A stretch of DNA of 64,000 nucleotides, taken from assembly GCA_037013495.1 (NCBI GenBank), contig CM072807.1, forward strand, positions 3,135,001 to 3,199,000, given 5' to 3'. The stretch comes from Hippophae tibetana. Lineage: Eukaryota > Streptophyta > Magnoliopsida > Rosales > Elaeagnaceae. The translations under genes were made by a program, and so were the position numbers. Under the pieces are notes generated by a model. It was not told the DNA's origin and searched no databases. It saw only the letters and a program-made list of their open reading frames with translations. Below are positions 23,605 through 36,182 of this stretch, in pieces. Every line of letters begins with the position of its first letter. Position 1 is the first letter of the stretch.

Positions 23605-24095
23605 GACGTATCCCGCATTCCAAGTGGAGGAAGGTTAGTTGACCTCCTTCCTCTATACTTTGTGCATCCCAAGTAGAGGGGGTCAATTGACCTCATTCCT
23701 TCATACTTGGTGCATCCCAAGTAGATGAGGGGGTCAGTTGATCTCATTCCTTCATACTTGAGGCATCCTAAGTGGGGGAATGGGGATCAGTTAACCTATT
23801 TCCTTCATACTTGATGCATTCCAAGTATAGGGTCAATTGACCTTTTTCCTCCATACTTGAGGTATCCTATGTGGAAGGGTTAGTTGACCTTCTTCTTCCA
23901 TACTTGTGGTTTCTTTGGAGGTATCTCGCATCACAAGTAGGGGGTTAGTTGACCTCTTTCCTTCATACTTGGGGCATACCAAGTGAGGGGTCTGTTGACT
24001 TCCTCCATACTTAGGGTTTCTTAGGACGTATCGTGCATCCTAAGTAGTAGGGGAGGTCGTTTACCTCTTTCCTCCATACTTGGGGGTCATCGCAT
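23605..24095. repeat. Diverged minisatellite inside the LTR element
   Basis: About nine imperfect units of roughly 50-60 bases. Each contains a version of catacttgNggcatcccaag, then a G-rich run, then gtcagttgacct and a pyrimidine run. It is the least AT-rich part of the element interior. Confidence 0.85.
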
Positions 24096-26034
24096 TAATT
24101 TTTCGTGAGAATCTTCAGTAGCACATCTTTTTCTTCCTTAGGCTATGTGTTTGCATACATATTTGTCCACCTATTTCTAGATTGGACAAGAACCGTTTGG
24201 TCACCTCACTCCAAACAAGAGTTACCTGTTTGTTAATATTTGACAAAATACAATGATTACAAGCATAAATAAAGTTAATAGGTAATACCTTGTAGAGTTA
24301 ATCTAGTTTAAGTTTCACCCCCTTACGGTTCAAAGGTTTATGAGCATCGTCAAATATGGTCTTCAAAAACCAAAGTATTTTCATATTTCATCAAAGTGTT
24401 GAACCCCATAGAATTCTTTTTTGGAATGCCTGGATCACATAGATCTTTAGGTGCACAAAATTCTACCCAAGTCACCAAGATTAGTCCATACAACATATAA
24501 AAAAGAGATACACGTGTAAATAGTGTTATTATGTCTTGTATTGTTGAACCTCATTATTCAATACCTTCAAATTATGGCAACTATAAACACCAAAGAGACT
24601 CATCTTTCTAAGGGAATGATTGATGAATGCCATGTAGATAATATGGCCAAAGTTTTAACAAATAAGTTCTTGACATCTATATATTTTTTCACTGAAATGA
24701 TAGCTAGACATCAATAACAAAAACTGTCCAAATTCAATATCATATATAATTCAAGGAATGAAATGGATGAACATGGTTTTCTTTGATATTATGAGTACTA
24801 CTTCTATTATGGTAGCTCATTCAAATAGCAAAATAAGAACTCGTCAGGCATATTCAAGGAGGATGTTCTTGGGAGGTTACAATGAATCTAAAACATCATG
24901 GGATGATGGAAATGCATAGAGGCCACATATATCAGATATTCGTCAAGCTATTGCTGATGTTTTGACAGGTATATGTGGCTTTTTAAACCTGAGTATCAGC
25001 CTACAAACCAGTGCATATCTTTCTACCTGAATGTAGTTTATGCCAGCCTCAGTCGATAAAAATCCAGTCTGTTTCACTTTAGAGTGCACAATTATAGTCG
25101 TGGTAGATGGTGATAGAAATCATTCCAAAAATTACCAATGCAAATCAATCCAAAAATCAACAGTCTAGCCCATTCATCATCTATGGAAACTAACCCAATG
25201 TAGTTTTTCAGTGGGTCTTTAGTGAGACAAGATGACAAATAGTGGCTAGAGTAGTTTGCCTTTTCACTTGGGTCAATCTAGGCCCAGTCTATGACAACTC
25301 ACTTGGATCGAGGCCTAGCTAATGATAGCTCTATTCGATCCAGCCTAGTTTGTTTCTCTCAATCAATCATCACTATATTGAAGCCTTATCAAGAACAACC
25401 GAAGGCATCAATCTTTGGAACTTATTGAGAAACTGAACAGTGAGGAATGCAAGAATTAAGGCGATATTATTCCCTAGTTGTAACTTTTTCTTTCTTCATA
25501 GCTTTATACAACTCATAATGGAGCTGAAGTAGAGACAATATAGGTGTCAAAGCTAGGAATGAGACATTGTTATCATTTGGGAAGCTTCAATTGACGTGAA
25601 AGATAATGATATAGGCTCTTATTTTAACACAAAGCTTTTGACAACAACTTCTAGCTTTGTGGGCTCAAGAAAGTGGTTGGAAAATAGAGTGATACGAGGG
25701 TGAGATTCAATTTTGATGAGTTGGGTACTAATTTGACGCTAAATGAGCAAGTTTCAAGCCCTCAAAACTTGATTTTCAAGGGCAGGAACGAAGTAAAGTT
25801 CAATAGCATAACCTTGTGACATTGCTTGAGAACCCAAATAGCAAATTGGCTCAAAATCACACCAACCTAATAGCTCACACCAATATCTACGAACTCCTAG
25901 AAAGAAATGACAAAATCGACATTGACCAAGAATCCAAAAATCACCAGTGCAACTCATTTATCATCTATAAAAGTTGACCCATTGTAGTCTATTTTTCACC
26001 ATCGTAGTTCGTTCTTCACCAAAGAAGTAAAGTA

Positions 26035-26499
26035 TTGAGGAAAGAGCTAAGGATGGTATTTTCATTATATCTAGGAAATACCCTTTTCATGGCGAAGTTT
26101 GATACTGAGCGTTATCCCCATTTGGATTTTTTTGAGATTAAAGATTTTTCAATTATGCTTATGTTTGTCAATGGCACTTCTCAAGTCACTATTGGCCTAT
26201 TTTCATCTCAGATAAAGAACTCCTTAATAATTAGAATGGTGCAACCAAAAGTTCTCACTTCAAACTGCATCCTATTCAAGCTATGTCGTGCACCTATTCT
26301 TTTACAGTTTGTGCCAACTCTAGTCAAACAAGACTCAACCCATTATTCTTCAAATCGCGTGCAATTCCAATCAAACCAACCCAGTCTATTTATCATCCGT
26401 TTATACCAGGTCTTGTGGAGCCAGGCAAAATTTGTGATAGCTCTAATCGAACAAGCCCAATCCATTATTCATCAGTTCATGCTAGGTTTAATTTCTTGA
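26035..26499 (+). CDS. Unrecognised ORF in the LTR element
   Basis: A 154-residue frame (MRKELRMVFSLYLGNTLFMA...) with no domain I recognise. The later part comes from imperfect repeats of the caacccattattc / cccagtctatttatc type found through 25.0-26.6 kb, so it is probably a chance frame. Confidence 0.15.
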   Translation: MRKELRMVFSLYLGNTLFMAKFDTERYPHLDFFEIKDFSIMLMFVNGTSQVTIGLFSSQIKNSLIIRMVQPKVLTSNCILFKLCRAPILLQFVPTLVKQDSTHYSSNRVQFQSNQPSLFIIRLYQVLWSQAKFVIALIEQAQSIIHQFMLGLIS

Positions 26500-27467
26500 C
26501 ATCTCTAATTGAACCAACCCAATCTAGTTCTCCCTATATATCATGACCCTTTCCATCCATTTCAATTCTAGATTGCATCCATTTTTTCAATATACTTTAG
26601 TCCAAAAAATCACTAGGTATTTCATTCAATAATAGATTGTAATTGAGGTTACAATTGTTGATACGCAACATGCATTATTGAACGCAATTTGTGATGTTAC
26701 AATAACATATCGCAACTGGTGTTACAATCGTTGATCAAAGATTTATGATGCGTAGATCATCTCATAGATGGCACTGGCTCGTATGCGAACACCTCACTCC
26801 AAAATTTTGGTTGTATTTTCTCTAGTTTATCCCACAACCCAGTCAGTTCTTAATCAGTGCAATTTGTTTACTTGGGTTTAGCTAAACCTAGTTCATGATT
26901 ATGGCCTAAATTTCATATTACCTTAAGAATTTGATGTCGAAGCTCAATAAGTGACAGCCTTGAAGCTTTTACGGAAAGGAAAAAATGGCACTCTGTAGGG
27001 TACATAATAGGAGGACCATGTCACGTACTCTTGTTTGCCTTTCGAATAAGGTTATGCAACTTACAGATCAAACCCAAAGCCCATAACTACAACTCATTCC
27101 TCTTTAGCTTACACCATGTCTAGTAGAGCCAAGCCTAATTTGTTCCTCTTTAGTTCGTGCTATTCTCAACTTGTAGTTTTCATGTGTTCGTCATGACCCT
27201 TCTCAATATCATGACCCTTTTCTCAATATACTACTATCCACCTTTGGGTAATTTAATTTCCAATTTCACTCAGCAAAGAAATCGTAAAATCACAACACCA
27301 CGTAACAAATGGGTAAAATGGAGTGTGGATGAGGACCGACCATATTATTTGTGATTGGTATTAAGTGATTTTCCTGTAAAATGAAGTAATTTTCCTAGTT
27401 AAAGAATGAAAAGTCTCAAATTCTCATATAGAATAAAAAAATTTAAGGTCCTAGAATGAGTACCAAG

Positions 27468-27827
27468 TGTTTGAAGAATTATGTATGTATGCTATAAGAT
27501 TTTAGTGATTCTAGAGAAAAGTATAGAATATCAATAATAATCAGCCTCTTTATTCTTCTTACTAAATATGTATATATAACATCTATTAGACAGATGTTGA
27601 GGTTATATACGTGCTTATTTGAGCTACCAGAGTAAATACAAAGTAGTTTTACATAGAATTAGGTCACTGTTCTCAAGTCACTATATACGTGCTACTTGAG
27701 GTCTTGTATGCAAAGAAATGATCTAAGTCGTTAGAGTGGTGTAATAGGCTGTTTACTTAGTTCACATATAAGTGAGGTATTTAAGGTCGTTATGGTCACA
27801 TATTTATTACTTAGATAATATCAAACA
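27468..27827. repeat. Right LTR of the large element
   Basis: 360 bases, aligned with 21917-22449. Ends are TGTTTGAAG and TATCAAACA. AATAT follows directly as the target duplication. Confidence 0.75.
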
Positions 27828-27832
27828 AATAT

Positions 27833-28699
27833 AACTTTCAATAAAAAATAAAAAAATATTAATTTTTATATAAAATAATAAACATGGTTTCATTTATAAA
27901 ATTCAAGCATAAATAAAAAAAATAAAGCATAAAGAATTGTGTGAAATATATTTATAAAAAAAATATATTTTTAAAATTCAAATGAAATAAATATAAAATA
28001 TAATTCAAAATCTTTCTAATATCAAATCATTTTAAACTTTTTAAAAAATTAAATTGATATTTTTTACAACTTGACATACATACATATATATTCTCACTAT
28101 ACAATCTAATTAATTCATCTAAATAACCTAATAATTACTTCATATTAAGACTCTAAGTATGCATATCCATAAAAGTAGAATATTTAAATAAAGTAACATA
28201 AAAATATCAAATAAATATTCCTCCATCAACTCTCCTACGTATATATTGTATAATAAATATAATTTTTAGTAAAAATAAATATAATAAGTTATTAATTTTT
28301 TGAATGTGGATTCATTTTATATAATTTATACATAAAAAATAAAGAATTGTGTAGATTATAATTATTTTAAAAAAATTAAAGAAAATAAATATAAAATATA
28401 TTTTTATTTAAAATACAAATCAAAATATTGTTAACATAAAATTATCATGGATTAAAAAAAAAAAAATTGTTATTTATATCCCAAAAAAAATATATATATA
28501 CGATAAATCTAATTTATTTATTTTAATAATTGATTTTGTAATTATTTTATAATCTTACATCTTTAATTAACAATTAATATATAATTTAATACATATAGTA
28601 TTAATAAATATGTAGAAAATATGAAAATATCAAATAAAATATTTTTTAAGTAAATAAATAAATCTCAATTATCCTTTATAAATGTAACGATTAATTCTT

Positions 28700-28740
<41 letters not shown>

Positions 28741-29942
28741 TTACTTCCCAGATAAATATATTTAGTTAATAAAATTAAATAAGTAGATAATTATAATAAA
28801 ATTATAAATAAATTTTAACAAATCAATTATTGGATTAATTTGGATGATTTTTTTTAAATTTAATGAACTAGTAAGTTTATTTAGTTTGGGTTAAGATTTA
28901 TATATTCTTTTTTTAATAACTATAACATCATAAAAATCGTAACTCACGTCTAGGTATTAGTTATCTTAATTATTAACATTTAATTTTTTCTACCAAATAT
29001 AAACTTTATTTTGTTTACAATAATATTACTCTTTTACTTAGAGACACTAAAGTTTGATTATTTTTTTAAAATTTATAAAATTACAACCGTAAATGTTAAA
29101 AATGATTGTATGGCTTTATTTTTTGTAAACAAAATTTTAATATATTTTAAAGCTAATAATCATAAAATAATATACTTTATTAACAAGAAATATAATATTT
29201 TCTTTAAATTTAACTTAATATGTTTAAATCACATTTAATTAAATTAAATTTATTTAATATTAAATTTTAAACAATTAATTATATTTCAAAATTATTAAAT
29301 ATTATTTTTATTAGAAAATATGATGAGATGATACTATATTTATTTTAAAAATAATATTTAAATTATGTATTTATTTTTTATAACAGTTATTTTTTATAAA
29401 AAAGTGAATACATACAAATAAATAACTATTTTTATATTTTTATATTTTTATATTTTTGTTTTATATTTTTTAATTTTTTTGTTACAATTAATTTAAATTA
29501 TAATAACTTATATAAAAAATAATTGATAACATTAAAAAAATTATATGACTTTTTTTAATAATATAATTAAATTATTTAAAAAATAAGTATTATGTTTATA
29601 ATTAATAAAAGATGATAATTTTTTATTATTTTATTACTAAAATTAAAATTAACCGATTATATTTTTTAGAAAAAGAAGACGAAAATAAAAACCTTGAGTT
29701 GGGACTTGGGAGGCACAGAAATGAGAAGACAACAGCTAAATCATACGAGACAATAAAGAAAATAATCTGATGAATGCCCAGCATTGAACATCAAAAACAA
29801 ACTATTCAAAGCTACCAATCGGCTAAAGAAGCTAACACCACGAGATCCATGAGATTACTCGAGTGGATCTGAGCGGTTTTGTGGTTGTAGTAGTGCGAGT
29901 TAGATCCAAATCCCAAACTCGTTCGAGCCAAATCCGAAAGAG
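27833..29942. other. AT-rich intergenic region upstream of ERD2
   Basis: No gene seen. It holds a TA/TAA microsatellite (28699-28741) and, at about 29290-29480, a repeat related to those at 41369 and 44350. The last 250 bases before 29943 are less AT-rich and probably hold the ERD2 promoter and 5' UTR. Confidence 0.6.
28699..28741. repeat. (TA)n(TAA)n compound microsatellite
   Basis: A run of TA dinucleotides passes directly into a run of AAT triplets. Confidence 0.9.
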
Positions 29943-32900
29943 ATGAATATATTTAGATTAGCTGGTGACATGACCCACCTGGCGAGTGTTCTGGTCTTGC
30001 TTCTCAAGATTCACACCATCAAGTCCTGCGCTGGTATTCCTTCATTCTCAATTTCATTAGCTTTATTCGTTATAGCATACAGTTTTCATTGTTTGTTCTT
30101 TTGGTATCAATGTTAATATTTGCGATTATGGATGATTCTAACCAATAAGATACACACATTCATTACGGTAGATTTTGGAATAACACATTTGTAAAATCTC
30201 AATTAACGTCTTGTTTGTACTGAATTTTGGCTTAGATTTCAGCCTAGTTGAATACTGATAGTACTGAGGTCAAAGTCTTTCTGGATAGTTATGAATCTTG
30301 TAATAAATGATATGTTTGCACCGTAGTGAAGACTTGTTTATGGTACCCTTTGTGGGTTCTAAGATACAAGGTAAACTGGCATGGGCTAAGGTGAGCTGAT
30401 TAAGTCATGAAACTAGTTTTTGCTTTGGGTTTAAGGGGACTGGGAAAGGGGGACAGTAAATTTGATTATGTTAGACGATATTGCTGGAGTTTCGATTGTC
30501 AGGTTCTTGCTCCTTATTGACAAGCTTATGGATGTGTATATAGCAAAAATCAGCATTGGCTCTGGATATGTATAATTAGTAAAAACAAAAGAGAATACAT
30601 TAACAGAGTCAATGCTCTGAGGGAATAGGACTGTTTTGTGGCGAACTTGGTGATATTGGAAGCACATATTAGGCTACCTTGAATATTTGAAACTAGTATC
30701 TTTATTCTAATACTTTTTTATATAATTAACACTGCCTCAAATCTTAACATCACATGTTTTTGGAATCTAGCCTTTTAGGGATTAATAAAAGAAATTTAGT
30801 CCTTTTAGGGCATTGGGCTATCCTACGTCAAACTTGGCAAAGATTGGGATCAAGCACTAGTTCTATTATAGAACATAATTCATGGATCAAACTAATAGTT
30901 TTCATTTCTGATGCAGGTATTTCTTTAAAGACTCAAGAACTCTATGCTCTTGTTTTTGCCACTCGCTACTTGAACATTTTTACAGATTTTATATCTCTTT
31001 ACAATACCGCCATGAAACTAATATTCTTGGGGAGCTCGTTTTCAATTGTTTGGTACATGAGGCACCACAAGATTGTCTGCAGGTCCTATGATAAAGAGCA
31101 TGACACCTTTCGTCACTATTTCATAGTATTGCCATGCCTATGCCTGGCCCTCATTGTCAATGAGAAGTTCACCTTTCAAGAGGTCTGTTATTATTATTTT
31201 TGTCAGTATTTTTAATATCTTTTGCATGTCATTTGTAAGTATGGTTTTAGGTTGATGTAGATGCTTATCTTGTTGGACATTAGATCAGAACATGGTTCTA
31301 CTTTTACCCCTCTTATTTTATTTTTCTTTCGTGCTTCACAATATTAGGTCATGTGGACGTTTTCCTTGTATCTGGAAGCTGTTGCTATACTTCCTCAGCT
31401 GTTGCTACTTCAGAGAACGAGAAACATTGACAACTTGACTGGTCAATATGTATTTCTTCTTGGGTATGTTGACGGTCATAAAAGTAACAAGAATACATGT
31501 AGAGTGCCATGCTTTGTAAGATTTTTGGCTTCATAATTTGTTTATTTTGTGTATTGATTTTGACATTGTTGCTAGTAAATAAATGTTTCCTTGAATTGCA
31601 TACCATGGATACTTATGACCCCAGTTCATTCTATTGGTTGAATACTCAAATATTAGGGCCTTTCCTTCGTACATTGGATGGAGGGCAATTGATACCACAC
31701 GTTGTTATCTAATCGTGTTTTAGGTGCATTCCAACTTCAATGATTTAGTTGCTAAAAAAACTAGAGAATATTTTCTATTTTTTTAATGACTTTTGGCATT
31801 TGGATACCAGTTGCTCCTTTACTTTGAAGTTCAACATAATTTTATCTTTATGTCGTATCCTCTTAGGAGGACGATGTGAACTTTTAAGAACTTACAGAAC
31901 ATACAAGTGTCCTGAAATTAGTTTTGGTTATCGGTTTCAAGTTCGAACATTATAGACTCTATACTATGTGTACGGCAAAACTGTTGCATGTAGATGAATT
32001 GTGCTGACATCAGTATGAACAAGCCAGTATCTTTCTTTTGTATCTATTAATTTGCTACCATGGACTATTTATTCTATTTTATTTCCTTGAATTATTTTTA
32101 CTAGTGGTAGTGAATAGAGTAGACAAGGAGCTGTATGTTACTATTATGGATGTCAAATTTGAGTGCATGTATTAGTTTTTATAGAGTTTCATTAAAGTTA
32201 TATAATTGCAAGTTTCTTACCAAAAAGAAGCCTATTGCTAGATCATAATAACATGTAAAATTTTCAAGCTCGTGTTAGAGGTGTCAAATGAGTTAGGTTG
32301 GCTTAGCTTGCTTAAGCTCAGTTTATTTTATCTTAAGTGAAGTATAACTTAACTCATTTCATCTAATTTTTAAATTAGTTGGGTTAAGCTCATTTAATTT
32401 ACATGTGAGCTGAGTTCGACAGCTCATTTAAATTTTTTTATTGAACTAATTTAAATCATTTTAAATATTTAGGTAATGTTTGATAACAGTTTCAGTTTCT
32501 TATTTATAATTCTTTAGTTTTAGAATTAAATTCTCAATTTGAAAATATTTTGAGAAAAGAAATAAAAATTGTTTGATAACCAACTTTTAGTTTCAATTTT
32601 GAAAAGTATGAATTGAAAATTGGATATTACATGTTTGATACTAATTTCTAATTTTTAATTTTCGACTTTTTAAGCTTTAAAATTCAATTTCAATCTTATT
32701 TTTAATCAATTTTCTTCAAATTTGGCTCTTTAATCAATTTGAGTATAATTGAGAATTTTCTTTTTTTCTTTTGCTACTCATAATTGAGAGTAATTGGCTT
32801 ATTAATTTTTAGTGTCAAGTTATAAAAAAATAGAAATTGAATTCTAAAACTGACTTTTTTAAAATTTTAGAATTTGAGCAAATTTCAAAATTGAGTTTCA

Positions 32901-34738
32901 AAATTTAAAAAATAGAAATTGAAAAATGAATTCTTAAAAATATTTAATTTCTAAAATTTGAAAACTGAAATTGATAATCCATAAATTGAAATGATTATCA
33001 AATAAAAAACAATCTTATTTTCAGATTTCACGTATATTGTTTTTACAACCAAACATCTTTAATTACTGTGGTCAATAACAAGATACCTCAAAAAGCACCA
33101 AAAAAATATAAAAGGTGTATTGTGATGAATTTTTATTTCATAAAAAAATAAATTTAATATTTGCTCACATAGATGGTGAAAAGTGAAAAGTAAACAACAA
33201 AATTTATATAGTAAAACTTTCCAAAATGAAAATAATAACTTTCAGACAGATTCCTTAGGAAGTTTTATATCTACAGAAATCTTAATTATATCTCATTTCT
33301 TATTAATAGTAATACTATCATGGATGTAATTTAGTCATTTTTATCTAGCCTTAACTATGTTTTATATGTTTATAGATATAAAAAAGATTTATGATATTAA
33401 TTTTTTTAATGTTGGATAGTGATGTGATATATATTTTTCTTAGTTAAATAATGAAATTAGATAGTTTAAGTTTGTTGATAAAAAAATGTTGTTTAGCTTA
33501 AAAAAATATTTGTAAAAGAAATGTTCAATCAAAAGATATATTTAGCCAAAAAATGTTCAACAAAAAAGAAAAAAATGTTACATCAAAAAAAATTGTTACA
33601 TGAGCTCAAACGACCTACTTATTTAAGTTCGTGAGCTAAGTGAGTTGGTTTTTTTAACTCATGAGCTTGATTGACCAACCTTAAATGAACTAGGTTGAGT
33701 TGGGCCGAGCAACTCATGTGACATCTCTAGCTCGTACTATGTTTTCTCTCATGTGTTTACCTGACTTGATTTATCTTTTATTTTTATTTTTTCCTCATTT
33801 TTGAAGTTGAAAAGCTTATAAAGAATGTGCATCACATACTCATTACCTGTCTTATTGCAGAGCATACCGGGCATTATACATTCTCAACTGGATCTACCGT
33901 TACTTCACTGAGCCACACTTTATCCATTGGATCCGTATGAGTCTCTCTCTATTTGTGTATTGGTTCATGTACTTTTGTTTTTGACATGATCTTGAAACAT
34001 CAGATCTAGAAGTTGCTATCATTTCCTATTTGTCTAGGTGGCTACTCTTTTTTAGACAGCATAGAACACGAGACACAAACCTTTTTGCTTGTTATTATTC
34101 AATTACTGTTACATTTATCAATAAACAGATACTTTGAAGGGGGAATATGCATTTCCATTTAGCTTCTTTACCAGTCTAAGATTCTAAGCACCCCTTTCCT
34201 CTAGATCAATGGTTTCTGAAGAATGTACTATTTGGTTTCTGCATTTAGCTGAATTCTATAATTTTGAGTACCCCTTGGACTTGTCTTTATGGTAGTGGAA
34301 TCAAGTCATTTCACCTGCTAAGTCTAGCTTGATCTGGCTATGTTCTGGTTGGACTTTGCTTCAATGGTCTTTGGATTGACTCACTTTACTTACTGATCTT
34401 CGCAGCACTAAAATCATTGTAGTTAACTTGTGACTTATTAAGCACCAATCCTTTATGCTTGGTCTACTTGACCGACCTTGTGCGACTCAATACCCTCTTA
34501 CTTTCGGTCGTATTCTATGTATTGATGCTCTCATTCTTTGATTGTTGCAGCATGGATTTCTGGGCTTGTTCAGACGTTACTTTACGGAGACTTCTTCTAT
34601 TACTATTTCGACAGGTGACTAATCTTTACCTCAACATGTACACGCAATTTGTTTTAATGAGAATTTATCTTACTTGGTATTTTATTTATTATCTCTTGCA
34701 GCTGGAAGAACAACAAAAAGCTCCAGTTGCCTGCTTGA
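29943..34738 (+). CDS. ERD2: ER lumen protein-retaining receptor (K/HDEL receptor)
   Basis: Six coding exons: 29943-30033, 30917-31182, 31348-31463, 33861-33934, 34551-34614, 34702-34738. All introns are GT-AG and the sum is 648 bases, giving 215 residues, the usual length of plant ERD2. Starts MNIFRLAGDMTHLASVL. Hallmarks are KTQELYALVFATRYLNIF, FRHYFIVLPCL, NIDNLTGQYVFLLG, ALYILNWIYRYFTEPH and the lysine-rich cytosolic tail KNNKKLQLPA. The seven-transmembrane receptor binds the HDEL/KDEL tail of ER proteins in the Golgi and returns them to the ER in COPI vesicles. Small departures from common plant sequence are seen (WYMRHHKIVCRSYDKEHD, LVNEKFTFQE-type changes), none at a residue I know to be essential. 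Intron 3 (2.4 kb) carries a hAT-like insertion. Confidence 0.95.
32276..33729. mobile_element. hAT-like non-autonomous DNA transposon in ERD2 intron 3
   Basis: The ends are inverted repeats: TAGAGGTGTCAAATGAGTT at the left and the complement of TAGAGATGTCACATGAGTT at the right. They are flanked by an 8-base near-duplication, GCTCGTGT (32268-32275) and GCTCGTAC (33730-33737). TAGRGRTGTCA ends with an 8-bp target duplication are typical of hAT elements. The 1.45-kb interior has no transposase frame, so it is non-autonomous. A second inverted-repeat unit appears nested inside it (about 32470-33055). Confidence 0.75.
32470..33055. mobile_element. Nested foldback (MITE-like) unit
   Basis: The left end TGTTTGATAACAGTTTCAG is repeated in inverted orientation near the right end (aaattgaaatgattatcaaa, about 32983-33003), with further symmetric A/T-rich phrases (gaattaaattctcaatttga against gaattctaaaactg-like words) in between. 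It sits inside the hAT-like element. Exact ends and target duplication are not clear. Confidence 0.45.
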
Positions 34739-36182
34739 GCTGAGCCCTGCTTTTTTTCTGGTGGCTTTGGATATTTTACACTGAAAGGTTCTTTGCTATG
34801 CTTGAGATGTGTCTTACGTTAGACTGTATCTGTAAGAGTGTTATTTTGTGTATCTTTTGCATTTACAAGACTTCTCAAAGTAGCTACTCTTTTCAGAAAT
34901 TTAGTTGATATATTTTCTACTGGAATATAAATTGTGCTTGGTTGCACATGACAAGCAAAGATTGAAGATGCATTTCACTAGAAGTGTTTAAACCCATCCA
35001 ATGTAAAAGTGATCGAAAGCATCACAGTGAAGCCTATCTTCCATAATTTGTATAATGTGAGAATACTAGGTAATTCAATTGGTTGATTACACGAGGTAGC
35101 AAATCAAATCCCGAATAATAATATTTGTACCTACTGGCAAACATGTTTAATAATTTCTATTGGTTTTCAAACGGTATTTTACGGTGGATCCTGCAACTGT
35201 TTATGGAGCATTTGAATTTTTTGTTTTTTGATCGAGGATGAGTAAGAATGATTAGTATGGATATATATAGAGTTTTGCATCCTGATACGTATATTCAGTC
35301 CTTTAGGTAATGCAATTATAAATTTCAAACACTTATATTATTTTAGTATCTAATTATTTTAATAAGATAAATATGTAATTTAAAAATATGATCAATTAAG
35401 TCAAATTTAAAAAAAATCATGAATAAAATAAAAATCACATATTTTATTAATAAATTAACATTCTAAAAAAAACTAACCTTCATTTTCTTTCTATTTCTTC
35501 CCCTCCTTTTCTCTCTACATCCTCTCTCTCTTACTTCTCTCAATTTTTTATTTTTAATTATTTTATTAATAAAACATTTATGGGAATGTAATGAGGAGAG
35601 AGAGAGAATAGAGATGATGACCTTTTTTCTCTTTCTTTTTTTAATGGTTTTTATTAATAATGTATATAATTATTTTTTTACCCCTAAAAAATTTAAATTT
35701 TTAACTAAATCAATTATATTTTTAAATTACAAAAAATAAATGAATTCGTTTAAAAAATCACGATATGAATTTATATGAAATTTATAGGACTCAAATGCCT
35801 CCAGGCCAAACAGTATTATATACACTAATATATTGGGTCAACAGTTGAACTTCTAAAAGACTAATTGATAATTAAGCCTTTCAGAAAATAATTGATGTAT
35901 AAACCTGGTAAAAAAAACGCGAGCGTGTTTGTGCAAAATACAGATAGAGAGAATGTAATTCAACCCTATGATAGGAGCATCCATTTTAAAATTCAAATCA
36001 ATACTAGGGATAAAATCTCAACAAATACATATTTAGTATCATTGAAACCAGAAATTTAATCTCCAGGCATATCCCATGTTTACATTTATAGTAACTCTCC
36101 AATATATATAAAGCAAATTATAAAAAGTGGCCAATCTATGTCCATTTTGTATTTGTGGAGTCGAATCGTTAGCCAAATCATT
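34739..36182. other. ERD2 3' flank and convergent intergenic region
   Basis: It holds the 3' UTRs of ERD2 (plus) and SUMO (minus), which converge. Between them, 35320-35780 is AT-rich with a pyrimidine-rich tract at 35480-35545 (ctctctctc). No other gene seen. Confidence 0.6.

Larger units (their letters stand above)
21917..27827 (-). mobile_element. Degenerate large LTR element without recognisable gag-pol
   Basis: Two direct repeats, 21917-22449 and 27468-27827, share long stretches such as caaagtagttttacatagaa and cttgtatgcaaagaa. Both start TG and end CA, and they are flanked by an exact 5-bp duplication, AATAT (21912-21916 and 27828-27832). Orientation is probably minus, because a purine-rich tract (GAGAATAAGGGAATTAT on the minus strand) abuts the left LTR on its inner side. 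The bases next to the other LTR (CTTGGTACTCATTC) only weakly resemble a tRNA primer site. The 5.0-kb interior has no detectable protease, RT or integrase motifs. It fits a non-autonomous (LARD-like) or badly decayed element. Confidence 0.75.
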
